Part shown: piece by piece, positions 57,203 to 64,000 of the stretch
Numbering within the stretch: the first letter of the stretch is position 1
Layout: the number at the start of each line of letters is the position of its first letter
Origin: Verrucomicrobiia bacterium
GTDB taxonomy: Bacteria > Verrucomicrobiota > Verrucomicrobiia > Palsa-1439
NCBI GenBank assembly: GCA_022072455.1
Contig: JAJVHY010000013.1
Coordinates: 62,001 to 126,000 of the forward strand
DNA: 64,000 nt
Direction of reading: 5' to 3'
The notes under the pieces: generated by a model
Told to the model about the DNA's origin: nothing
The model's database searches: none
What the model saw: the letters and a program-made list of their open reading frames with translations, nothing else
Program-made: the position numbers and the translations under genes

Positions 57203-57224
57203 ACATTCCGCTGGAACGGAATGT
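57203..57224. promoter_or_regulatory. Palindromic operator candidate between PhyH and AraC genes
   Basis: ACATTCCG (57203-57210), 6 bases, CGGAATGT (57217-57224): a perfect 8-bp inverted repeat. On the - strand it is followed by TATTAT (57199-57194), a good -10 box for the PhyH gene, so the palindrome occupies that promoter's -35 area. Confidence 0.5.
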
Positions 57225-57241
57225 CCGGACTGGTAAACTCC

Positions 57242-58072
57242 ATGTACTTTTTGGCAAACATGGGCATTCTCTTCCAAAGCGCCGTCGGCACCGCACTCGG
57301 ACGCGTCACCCTGGCCGGCCTGAACCACAGTCACGCCGGGCTCGCCCCCGGCGAGATGCGCGTTTACGGCAGCTACGCCCTCGTCTACTCGCTAGCCGGC
57401 AACGCGCAGTACCGGGACGTCCGCGGCCACGAAACTGCGATCCACCCCGGCGACCTCATCATCGTCTTCCCCGATCTCGGTCACTGGTACGGCCCGCCCG
57501 CCGGTCAAACTTGGGATGAATTCTACGTCTGCTTCGACGGCCCGGTCTTCGATCTCTGGCGCAAACGCGGCCTCCTCAATCCCGCGCGGCCGGTCTACCA
57601 CCTCGAACCACTCGATTACTGGCAGCACCGGCTCAAAGAAGTCATCGCCCCCAACCTCCCCCAGCTCGAACGCATCTGCCGCGTCCAAACCGCGCTCGCC
57701 GACGCGCTCGCCAATCACCAACGCGACGTTACTGCCGAACAAGACGAATCCTGGCTCGCCCAAGCCCGCACCGCACTCGACGACCACATCGAACGCCCGC
57801 TCTACGTCGCAGCCGTCGCGCGCAAGCTCGGACTCTCGCACGAAACGTTTCGGAAAAAATTCGCCCGCCTCGCCGGCCTCTCGCCGTACCGGTACCGGCA
57901 AACTCGCGTCATCGAACACGCCTGCCGGTTGGTGCATGAAGGCCGGCTCACGAACAAAGAGATCGCCGCGCGTTTCGGGTTCAGCGACGAGTTTCACTTT
58001 TCCCGGCGCTTCAAGCAAGTGACCGGCCGCAGCCCCGCACAATTTCGTGCCCTCAGTCGCCCCCACCGGTAA
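57242..58072 (+). CDS. AraC-family transcriptional regulator
   Basis: About 276 residues. The N-terminal cupin-like sensing domain includes YALVYSLAGNAQYRD and HPGDLIIVFPDLGHWYGPP. The C-terminal 100 residues are the double helix-turn-helix DNA-binding domain (VARKLGLSHETFRKKFARLAG and EIAARFGFSDEFHFSRRFKQ). Such regulators usually sense a sugar or its derivative. The start is uncertain: ATG at 57221 lies inside the palindrome, while 57242 and 57260 are alternatives. It is divergent from PhyH and about 1.4 kb from the start of the ABC importer, so either could be its target. Confidence 0.88.
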   Translation: MYFLANMGILFQSAVGTALGRVTLAGLNHSHAGLAPGEMRVYGSYALVYSLAGNAQYRDVRGHETAIHPGDLIIVFPDLGHWYGPPAGQTWDEFYVCFDGPVFDLWRKRGLLNPARPVYHLEPLDYWQHRLKEVIAPNLPQLERICRVQTALADALANHQRDVTAEQDESWLAQARTALDDHIERPLYVAAVARKLGLSHETFRKKFARLAGLSPYRYRQTRVIEHACRLVHEGRLTNKEIAARFGFSDEFHFSRRFKQVTGRSPAQFRALSRPHR

Positions 58073-58090
58073 GCCACCGGAATCGGCAAC

Positions 58091-58119
58091 TCGACAGTAT
58101 CGAATTTCTCAACTAAGGT
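58091..58119 (+). promoter_or_regulatory. Candidate promoter of the beta-helix protein gene
   Basis: TCGACA (58091-58096), a 17-base spacer, TAAGGT (58114-58119). The GTG start at 58126 would coincide with the transcript start, another possible leaderless message. Weaker than the other promoters listed. Confidence 0.3.
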
Positions 58120-58125
58120 TGCGCC

Positions 58126-59676
58126 GTGCTGACCATTCTGCTGTTTTTCCTTCTGACTTTACCGGCGGCTTGGGCGCAACGAGAAACGGCTGACGCTGCG
58201 CTGACCAACAAGCCCACCGACTTTTCCACGACAATTCTCGACCCCGGCACCGCCATTCACGATGTGACAATCCCCGAATTCAAGCCCACCGACATCCCTC
58301 TCGGTTTGGTTCCCGCCGCAGTACCGGAAATTCCCTCCGCCACCAACATCGCCACCCCACGTCCTCGCCCCCGTCCGTACCAAACCAATTCCCCGTTCGG
58401 CAGCAACTTCATCACAATCCCCACCGCGAAAGACCTCGCCACCCGCACCGTCGAAATCGTCGCCCCGCCCTTGCCGCCAATTAACGCCCCACCGCAGGGC
58501 AGTCCTGAACCACCGCCGGTCGAAGCCGTCGCGACCAATTCCGCCAAATCCTACTTCGTCGCCACCGCCGGCAATGATGCAGCCGACGGCAGCGAAGACA
58601 CCCCGTGGCGCACCATCCAAAAAGCCGCCGCCAGCGCGCAACCCGGCGACGTCGTCACCGTCCTTCCCGGCACCTACGAAGCGTTTCATACCGTCAACGC
58701 CGGTGAGACCAACCGGCCCATCACCTTCCGCGCCGACGGCCAAGTCATCATCGTCCCGCTCGGCGGTGAAGCTCCCACCGGCCTCCAACCGAAAACGATG
58801 GCTGAGATTTACCGGGTGGACAACATCCACGTGCGCGATACCGACAACATCATCATCGACGGCTTTCACGTCCAACGCGCCGGCCGCACCGGCATCAGCG
58901 TCATCGAATCCCGCAACGTCATCGTCCGCAACAACGTCGTCGGCCCCTCCGGCCGGTTCGGCATCTTCACCGGCTTCGCGCCCGGGGTTCAAATCATCAG
59001 CAACAAAACTTTCGGCGCCGCCATCGAGCACGGCATCTACGTTTCCAACAGCCGCGTGACCAATGACAACCCGGTCATTCGCTATAACGAAACCTTCGGC
59101 AATGCCCGCAACGGCATCCAACTCAACGGCGATTGCGCCGCCGGCGGTGACGGCAGCCTGACCGGCGCGTTGCTCGAAGGGAATATCGTCCGCGACAATG
59201 GCATGAAAGGATTGAGCCTGATCTCGATGAGCGACTCGGTCGTGCAGAACAACCTGATCTACAACAACGGCAAATTTGCCGGCGCCGGTGGCATTCATCT
59301 CACCGACGAAATCGGCTGCGGCAAAGCCAGCTCCGGCAACGTCATCGTCAACAACACCGTCGTCGAACCCCGCATCGCTTGCATTCGCATTACCGACGGC
59401 GCGACGAACAACATCATCTTCAACAACCTCCTCGTCGGCAGCCGCCCGGTTGTTGACGAAGTTGGGGGCAACCAGATTGATACCGACTCCAACATCCGGC
59501 TCGACTCCGCCATTGGCATCTTCAACAACAGCGAAGCCAGCGATTACCGGCCACTCCTCACCTCGCCTGCCAAGAATGCCGGCGTCGGAGTTTACCGGGA
59601 AAAACGCGCCCCGCTCCTCGACCGCGAGGGCCAACGCCGCCGCACTGCGCTCGGCTTCGATGCCGGCGCGTATTAA
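58126..59676 (+). CDS. Secreted right-handed parallel beta-helix protein
   Basis: 516 residues, GTG start. A signal peptide (TILLFFLLTLPAAWAQ) is followed by a Pro/Thr-rich linker (about 30-140), then YFVATAGNDAADGSEDTPWRTIQKAA, the usual entry to pectate-lyase-like beta-helices. Repeating rungs (for example VIVRNNVVGPSGRFGIF, VVQNNLIYNNG, VIVNNTVVEPR) continue to about residue 470. Such proteins often bind or cleave polysaccharides, though no catalytic residues can be assigned. It ends overlapping the convergent trxB by 4 bases. Confidence 0.85.
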   Translation: MLTILLFFLLTLPAAWAQRETADAALTNKPTDFSTTILDPGTAIHDVTIPEFKPTDIPLGLVPAAVPEIPSATNIATPRPRPRPYQTNSPFGSNFITIPTAKDLATRTVEIVAPPLPPINAPPQGSPEPPPVEAVATNSAKSYFVATAGNDAADGSEDTPWRTIQKAAASAQPGDVVTVLPGTYEAFHTVNAGETNRPITFRADGQVIIVPLGGEAPTGLQPKTMAEIYRVDNIHVRDTDNIIIDGFHVQRAGRTGISVIESRNVIVRNNVVGPSGRFGIFTGFAPGVQIISNKTFGAAIEHGIYVSNSRVTNDNPVIRYNETFGNARNGIQLNGDCAAGGDGSLTGALLEGNIVRDNGMKGLSLISMSDSVVQNNLIYNNGKFAGAGGIHLTDEIGCGKASSGNVIVNNTVVEPRIACIRITDGATNNIIFNNLLVGSRPVVDEVGGNQIDTDSNIRLDSAIGIFNNSEASDYRPLLTSPAKNAGVGVYREKRAPLLDREGQRRRTALGFDAGAY

Positions 59677-60596
59677 AGACTCGCGAGGTACCGTTCCGCG
59701 TCAATGGCCGCCGCGCACCCCATCCCCGCCGCCGTGATCGCCTGCCGGTACGTCCGGTCCACACAATCCCCCGCCCCAAACACGCCGGTCACACTCGTGT
59801 ACGTGCCCTTCTGACAAACGATATAACCGTCATCCGCCAACTCGATCTGACCCTCGAAGATGTCCGTGTTCGGCTTGTGCCCGATGGCCACAAACACCCC
59901 GGCGCAATCGAGCGTGCTGGTCTGCCCGGTCTTGAGATTCTTCAATTTAACCCCGGTCACCTTGTCCTGCTTCACGTCGAAAATATCTTCCACGACGCTG
60001 TCCCAGACCGGTTGGATTTTCGGATTGCTGAGTGCCCGGTCCGCCATGATCTTCGACGCCCGCAATGCGTCCCGCCGGTGGACGAGATAAACCTTCGAGC
60101 CAAACCGGGTCAAATACGTCGCTTCCTCGCACGCCGAGTCGCCGCCGCCCACGACCACCAACGGCTGATTGCGGAACATCGGCCACGCCCCGTCGCACGT
60201 CGCGCAATACGTCACGCCTTTCTTTTCCAACAGATGTTCGTTCTCCAATCCCAGATGTTTATGCGACGCCCCGGCCGCGATGATCACTGTCTTCGTTTCG
60301 ACCAATTCATCATCGAGCCAGAGTTTGAATGGCCGGCTCGAAAAATCCACCTTCGTCACCCGCTCATACCGGATCTTCGTGCCGAACCGTTCCGCCTGTT
60401 TCTGCATCCGCTGCATCAACTCAAAGCCGTCCACGCCCTCGGGAAACCCCGGATAATTTTCCACGATGCTGGTGGTGGTGAGCAACCCGCCCGGCTGCGC
60501 GCCGGTAAAGAGCAACGGCGCGAGATTGGCCCGCGCCGTGTACAAAGCCGAAGTCCACCCCGCGCATCCCGACCCGATGATGACAACATTTTCCAT
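59673..60596 (-). CDS. trxB: Thioredoxin reductase
   Basis: 307 residues. FAD is bound by IIGSGCAGWTSALYTARA, where the usual Pro is Cys11. The redox pair is CATCDG (Cys131, Cys134). NADPH is bound by VVVGGGDSACEEATYL. The C-terminal GVFGAGDCVDRTYRQAITAAGMGC closes the FAD domain. It reduces thioredoxin with NADPH in the cytoplasm. The short gap 60597-60656 upstream shows no clear promoter. Confidence 0.95.
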   Translation of the reverse strand: MENVVIIGSGCAGWTSALYTARANLAPLLFTGAQPGGLLTTTSIVENYPGFPEGVDGFELMQRMQKQAERFGTKIRYERVTKVDFSSRPFKLWLDDELVETKTVIIAAGASHKHLGLENEHLLEKKGVTYCATCDGAWPMFRNQPLVVVGGGDSACEEATYLTRFGSKVYLVHRRDALRASKIMADRALSNPKIQPVWDSVVEDIFDVKQDKVTGVKLKNLKTGQTSTLDCAGVFVAIGHKPNTDIFEGQIELADDGYIVCQKGTYTSVTGVFGAGDCVDRTYRQAITAAGMGCAAAIDAERYLASL

Positions 60597-60656
60597 AGGT
60601 CGCGCACACTACCCGGCACGTCGGAACCGGTCAAGAATATCGTCTCCCGACCATCA

Positions 60657-61376
60657 TTACGGAATCGGATTCGCGCCGGCATTGCTCACCACGGCGGCCA
60701 ACCGGTCCAGCGCCTCCGCCACCGTCGCCGGGGGACTGCCGGCCCAGTGACCGGGATTGGCCGGGGAATACGCGCCGGTCTGGAACGACGTCCCGCTGCC
60801 GTCCTTCAGGATGCCGTCGGCCCACGTCGCCGCCACCGTCAACCCATCGCTGCCGATCAACGTCCGCAACTGCGGATTGAGAAACCCCTGCCCCGCCCCA
60901 TCGTTGAGTTGCGCCCCCGGATCGTCCACGCCGGGAATGTAACCGCGAAACCCGACAATCGGCTGGCCGGCCGCATTGCAGAGGGCATGCAGCGCGGTGT
61001 TGAGCACCGGCGTGTTGGTCGCCGAATTGTTCACCGAGTTTTTTACTCCGACGTGCCCGGCATTGATGATGTCCTGTTCATCGCACAGCAGCGCCCCGGT
61101 CAACGGACTGGTCAACGCCGCATCGAGCCGCGCCTTGTCGCCCGGCACGAGTAAGGCCGCTTCCGACGCCGCGAACACCGGATCGGTTTCCGTGACGAGA
61201 GCGGCATCCAACTTGGCTTTGTCGCCCGGCACGAACTGCGCCGCTTCGGACGCGGCAAAGACCGGGTCAGTTTCCGGGGCGGTTGCTTCTTCGTGGACGG
61301 CATTGAAGTTGTCGCGGATCGGACCGGCATCGAGGTCTTCGAGCGCTTGCGGGACATTGGGGTTGAAGGTCGGCAT
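60657..61376 (-). CDS. Phage-tail-fibre-like repeat protein, unknown
   Basis: 239 residues from the ATG at 61376, which has AAAGGAG about ten bases upstream; a longer frame to 61517 is possible. Residues 36-63 and 64-91 are two copies of a 28-residue repeat beginning TDPVFAASEAA and containing VPGDKA.LDAAL. TDPVF-type repeats are common in phage and prophage fibre proteins. The rest is Gly/Asn/Ala-rich with IIGSDGLTV-like stretches, as in structural or adhesin proteins. No signal peptide is seen. It lies next to a restriction-modification gene of different base composition, so the pair may mark the edge of an acquired segment. Confidence 0.6.
   Translation of the reverse strand: MPTFNPNVPQALEDLDAGPIRDNFNAVHEEATAPETDPVFAASEAAQFVPGDKAKLDAALVTETDPVFAASEAALLVPGDKARLDAALTSPLTGALLCDEQDIINAGHVGVKNSVNNSATNTPVLNTALHALCNAAGQPIVGFRGYIPGVDDPGAQLNDGAGQGFLNPQLRTLIGSDGLTVAATWADGILKDGSGTSFQTGAYSPANPGHWAGSPPATVAEALDRLAAVVSNAGANPIP
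61104..61271. repeat. Tandem duplication of 84 bases inside the fibre-like gene
   Basis: Two adjacent 84-base units encode residues 36-63 and 64-91. The two copies differ at only a few residues, which suggests a fairly recent duplication. Confidence 0.7.
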
Positions 61377-61503
61377 GGGCGTGTTCTCCTTTGGGTTGGG
61401 CTTGTCCGCCGTTGGCAGATTACCGGCGTTGTACGCCACTACCCCGCCGGATTCAACCGCGAAACGCGGCGCTGTCGTACCGGGAGAGTTGCCGGGTTTC
61501 GGA

Positions 61504-61532
61504 TTGCGACGACTCATTCAAGCTGATACAAC
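61504..61532 (+). promoter_or_regulatory. Weak candidate promoter of the restriction-modification gene
   Basis: TTGCGA (61504-61509), a 17-base spacer, TACAAC (61527-61532). It would start transcription at about the ATG (61539). No ribosome site is visible. The rest of 61377-61538 shows nothing else. Confidence 0.25.
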
Positions 61533-61538
61533 GCCGCC

Positions 61539-64000
61539 ATGAAACGTCCGAAATACACACCGCCTCACAAAACGCTGTTTGATTCGCTCACTCACGACTC
61601 GTCAGTGAATGTATTCTGCAACGTCAAAGACCTGACTAACGAGGCATCGGTTGAAACGTTCTTTGTTAATCGGCTGCTTACCGACCTTGGCTACAAGGAC
61701 GGGCAGATCAAAGCGAAGACCTCCATATCCGAAATGACCGTCTCGCTCGGCGGCAGTAAGAGCGCACGCTACAAACCGGATTACATTCTGACGTATCGCA
61801 AACTTCCGCGCTGGCTAATTGACGCAAAGTCACCCAAGGAGAATATCGACGACTGGATTCCGCAATGCAGCGCGTATTGCCTCGGACTCAATCAGCGCTT
61901 TCCGAACGCCAATCCAGTCGAAAAGTTCGTTCTAACTAATGGACTGCATACAAAAGTGTTCGACTGGGATAATGCTGAGCCTATCCTGGAATTAGACTTT
62001 GCAGATTTTGTCATCGGCAATCCGAAGTTCGAGCAGTTACGTGCCATTTTAGCCGCTTCCGTTCTCTCAAGTCCGACGCCTGAACACAGCAAGGAAGGAA
62101 CGGTTGCATTTCACCGCCCAACGCCGGAACAGGCACGGCAAATCTTCGCGCAATGCCATCGCACAATTTGGAAGTCCGAGGTTTGCAGCCCCACGGCAGC
62201 ATTCATGGAGTTTACGAAGCTAATGTTCGTAAAGCTGTGGGCTGACAGACAACTGCGCGCAGATCGGGCGCTCAAGGCGATGCTAAACGCCAGCAAGGAC
62301 GCAAAGCTTCCAAAATCTTCCGTAACATTTTCGGTCCATTGGATTGAAGCCAACGAAAAGCATACCGAAAATCCGGTTAATGGTATTCTTTTTAACACGC
62401 TCCGCGATGAAATCGAAAAGGACATTGCGTTTCGCCGCAAGAAACGAATCTTCGAAAAGAACGAACGCATCGATCTAAAACCTGATACCGTAAAGGCTGT
62501 CGTACGCCGCCTGCAAAACGTCGATATGTTCGGCATCGACGAAGACCTTAACGGGCGTTTGTTTGAGACGTTTCTAAGCGCCACGATGCGCGGAAGAGAA
62601 CTAGGGCAGTTCTTTACTCCCCGCAGCGTTGTCAAACTCATGGTGCGGATGGCTGATTTGAACGCGACCAAAGGGAAGATGGACAAGGTAATCGATGCCT
62701 GTTGCGGTTCTGGCGGTTTTCTAATTGAGGTGTTGACCGAAATGCGGAATCGCATTCGGGCAAATAAGACGCTCTCGATTACCGAAAAAAACGACCTGAT
62801 TGAGCAATTAGCAAACGAGTGTTTGTATGGCTTGGATTTTGGCAAGAGTCCTCCCATTGCGAGAATTGCGCGGATTAACATGTATCTGCACGGCGACGGA
62901 GGCAGCCGCATCTACTACGCTGACGCCTTGGATAAAGACTTTGAGCTAACGAAAGGACAGGACGCCGAGGTTCTCGAAAATCAGCAAGAGCTAAAGGAGA
63001 AGATTGCTGAGGGATTGCGCTTCGATGCGGTTCTAACTAACCCGCCGTTCTCAATGACCAAAGAGCTAAGGAATGAGACAGAAAAGCGAATATTGGGGCA
63101 ATACGATCTCGCCAAAGTTGAAGGAACAACTCGCCTTCGATCCTCGTTACGCTCCAGCGCGATGTTCATAGAGCGTTACCGCGACTTACTGCGACCCGGC
63201 GGAATGCTGTTCACTGTCATTGATGATACGTTGCTTGCCAGCGATGATTTTAAGTTCGTTCGTAACTTCATACGAAAAGAGTTTATCGTGCGCGGTATAG
63301 TCTCTTTACCGGGCGACGCCTTTCGGCGCTCAGGTGCTCGCGTCAAAACTTCCATCCTTTGTTTGCAGCGGAAGACGAAAGGCGACGAAGCACAGACGCC
63401 AGTGTTTTATGCGTTTTCTGAGAAACTCGGCGTTGACGACCTGACGCCTAGAGCCTCATCGGATCAGGTTGCGATTGTTCGTCGCGAGGCAGAGATCGAA
63501 ATCGCGAAAATTGTTTCTGACTTTGGCAAGTACATGAGCGGGGATGCGAAAGTTGACACTGTTTCTGCGGAACGAGTTCAAGACCGATTTGACCTGAAGT
63601 ACGTCGTGCCGCTTCAAGGACGGTATGTAAAGGCGTGGAAGCAACAAGGAATCGATGTTTGCCTACTATCCGATGTTGCGAAACCAGTTCGCGAAGAAGT
63701 TGCGCCGCACTCCGAGCCAGAAAAAGAGTTTGCGCTGTTGATGGTTACATATAATGGCTATTGCCAAGTTTACAGACGCACCAAAGGTAAGTCGATTAAA
63801 CCGCCTGTCATGTTGCGAGTCCATACCGGCGACTTGTTATTCTCAAATATCCGCGCCACTGACGGCGCGATAGGCATTGTAACAGCAGAATTGGACGGCG
63901 CGTTAGCCTCTGAGAGTTTCACGATCCTGCGAGCGAAAAATCAGGTTGACGGCGTTTATCTGTGGAATCTTCTGCGAACGTATGAAATCAGAGCCGATAT
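61539..64000 (+). CDS. Single-chain restriction-modification enzyme: nuclease, N6-adenine methylase, specificity domain (3' end cut off)
   Basis: At least 820 residues, open to the window edge. Residues 1 to about 160 resemble the HsdR N-terminal domain, with a PD-(D/E)xK pattern: Pro80-Asp81 in YKPDYIL and Asp95-Ala-Lys97 in LIDAKSP. Residues about 340-640 are a type I-style N6-methylase: GRELGQFFTPRSVV, motif I DACCGSGGFL (Asp386), motif IV NPPF (501-504). From about residue 680 comes a target-recognition-like domain (RVHTGDLLFSNIRATDGAIGIV, as in HsdS). The layout fits type IIG or HsdM-HsdS fusions. The codon mix (CTA, TTA, AGA, ATA) and lower G+C differ from the rest of the window, suggesting transfer. 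Confidence 0.88.
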   Translation, partial: MKRPKYTPPHKTLFDSLTHDSSVNVFCNVKDLTNEASVETFFVNRLLTDLGYKDGQIKAKTSISEMTVSLGGSKSARYKPDYILTYRKLPRWLIDAKSPKENIDDWIPQCSAYCLGLNQRFPNANPVEKFVLTNGLHTKVFDWDNAEPILELDFADFVIGNPKFEQLRAILAASVLSSPTPEHSKEGTVAFHRPTPEQARQIFAQCHRTIWKSEVCSPTAAFMEFTKLMFVKLWADRQLRADRALKAMLNASKDAKLPKSSVTFSVHWIEANEKHTENPVNGILFNTLRDEIEKDIAFRRKKRIFEKNERIDLKPDTVKAVVRRLQNVDMFGIDEDLNGRLFETFLSATMRGRELGQFFTPRSVVKLMVRMADLNATKGKMDKVIDACCGSGGFLIEVLTEMRNRIRANKTLSITEKNDLIEQLANECLYGLDFGKSPPIARIARINMYLHGDGGSRIYYADALDKDFELTKGQDAEVLENQQELKEKIAEGLRFDAVLTNPPFSMTKELRNETEKRILGQYDLAKVEGTTRLRSSLRSSAMFIERYRDLLRPGGMLFTVIDDTLLASDDFKFVRNFIRKEFIVRGIVSLPGDAFRRSGARVKTSILCLQRKTKGDEAQTPVFYAFSEKLGVDDLTPRASSDQVAIVRREAEIEIAKIVSDFGKYMSGDAKVDTVSAERVQDRFDLKYVVPLQGRYVKAWKQQGIDVCLLSDVAKPVREEVAPHSEPEKEFALLMVTYNGYCQVYRRTKGKSIKPPVMLRVHTGDLLFSNIRATDGAIGIVTAELDGALASESFTILRAKNQVDGVYLWNLLRTYEIRAD

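Noticed and set aside
57842-57851. A second GAAACGTTTC palindrome
   Set aside because: It lies inside the helix-turn-helix coding part of the AraC gene, with no promoter around it; chance or codon-driven.
58159-59634. 491-codon open frame on the - strand
   Set aside because: It is antisense to the beta-helix gene; its Asp/Val/Gly-rich translation has no family features, while the + strand frame has a signal peptide and beta-helix rungs.
59877-61154. 425-codon open frame on the + strand
   Set aside because: It runs antisense through trxB and the fibre-like gene and shows no domain.

Overview
The window looks like chromosomal DNA of a Gram-negative bacterium of the PVC group, most likely Verrucomicrobiota. 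This is an inference. It rests on the high G+C, the presence of lpxA (outer-membrane lipid A), the phoH-ybeY-DUF502-recO neighbourhood, several secreted HEAT-repeat proteins, a DUF6259-like protein, a secreted parallel beta-helix protein, and an AraC/PhyH/carbohydrate-ABC locus. No 16S gene or phylogenetic marker set was available to prove it. Coding density is very high: no stretch longer than about 210 bases lacks a gene, and many neighbours overlap by 4 bases (ATGA).

Region 1 (1-20912, all + strand) is a cell-surface polysaccharide locus of 18 genes. It holds a truncated aminotransferase, a PaaK-like adenylating enzyme, methyltransferases, glycosyltransferases of the GT2 and GT4 types, and two GT39-like membrane transferases directly behind a polyprenyl-phosphate-sugar synthase-like gene. 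Nucleotide-sugar genes are Gmd, a ColD-like lysine-less dehydratase, two GDP-fucose-synthase/ColC-like reductases, a fused Gfo/Idh/MocA-SDR protein and a WbpE-like aminotransferase. Together they suggest a GDP-linked 6-deoxy or 3,6-dideoxy sugar and an amino sugar. No Wzx or Wzy is visible in the window.

Region 2 (21048-30463) holds a small NlpC/CHAP-like protein, a stand-alone response regulator coupled to a secreted S1/P1 nuclease, folE, a small membrane protein, and a four-gene unit made of a large secreted/membrane protein, an ABC ATPase, an ABC-2 permease and a secreted HEAT protein.

Region 3 (30474-40242) begins with leuA behind a complete-looking leucine attenuator (leader peptide with 8 Leu in 22 codons, antiterminator, 13-bp terminator). 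It continues with a DUF6259-like protein, a SUI1/YciH-like factor, two unknown proteins and tRNA-Ala(CGC). A sulfur-carrier cysteine cluster follows: CysM-like synthase, JAMM peptidase, and a ubiquitin-like/E1/rhodanese fusion. lpxA closes the region.

Region 4 (40239-48373, - strand) is a compact seven-gene candidate operon from one promoter. A MotA/TolQ/ExbB-type channel with a roughly 300-residue coiled-coil tail is followed by two different ExbD/TolR-like proteins (one keeps the pore Asp, one has Ser), a membrane-anchored unknown, two secreted HEAT proteins and a secreted Cys-rich protein. This is the best candidate for an undescribed envelope machine.

Region 5 (48370-61376) holds recO, DUF502, ybeY, phoH and a LysM lipoprotein; then a carbohydrate ABC importer with a binding-protein-permease fusion and a second permease carrying a large insertion, preceded by a LacI-type palindrome; then a PhyH dioxygenase divergent from an AraC regulator, a beta-helix protein, trxB and a phage-fibre-like repeat protein. 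Region 6 (61539-end) is a visibly more A+T-rich, cut-off gene for a single-chain restriction-modification enzyme (nuclease, N6-methylase, specificity domain), probably acquired by transfer.
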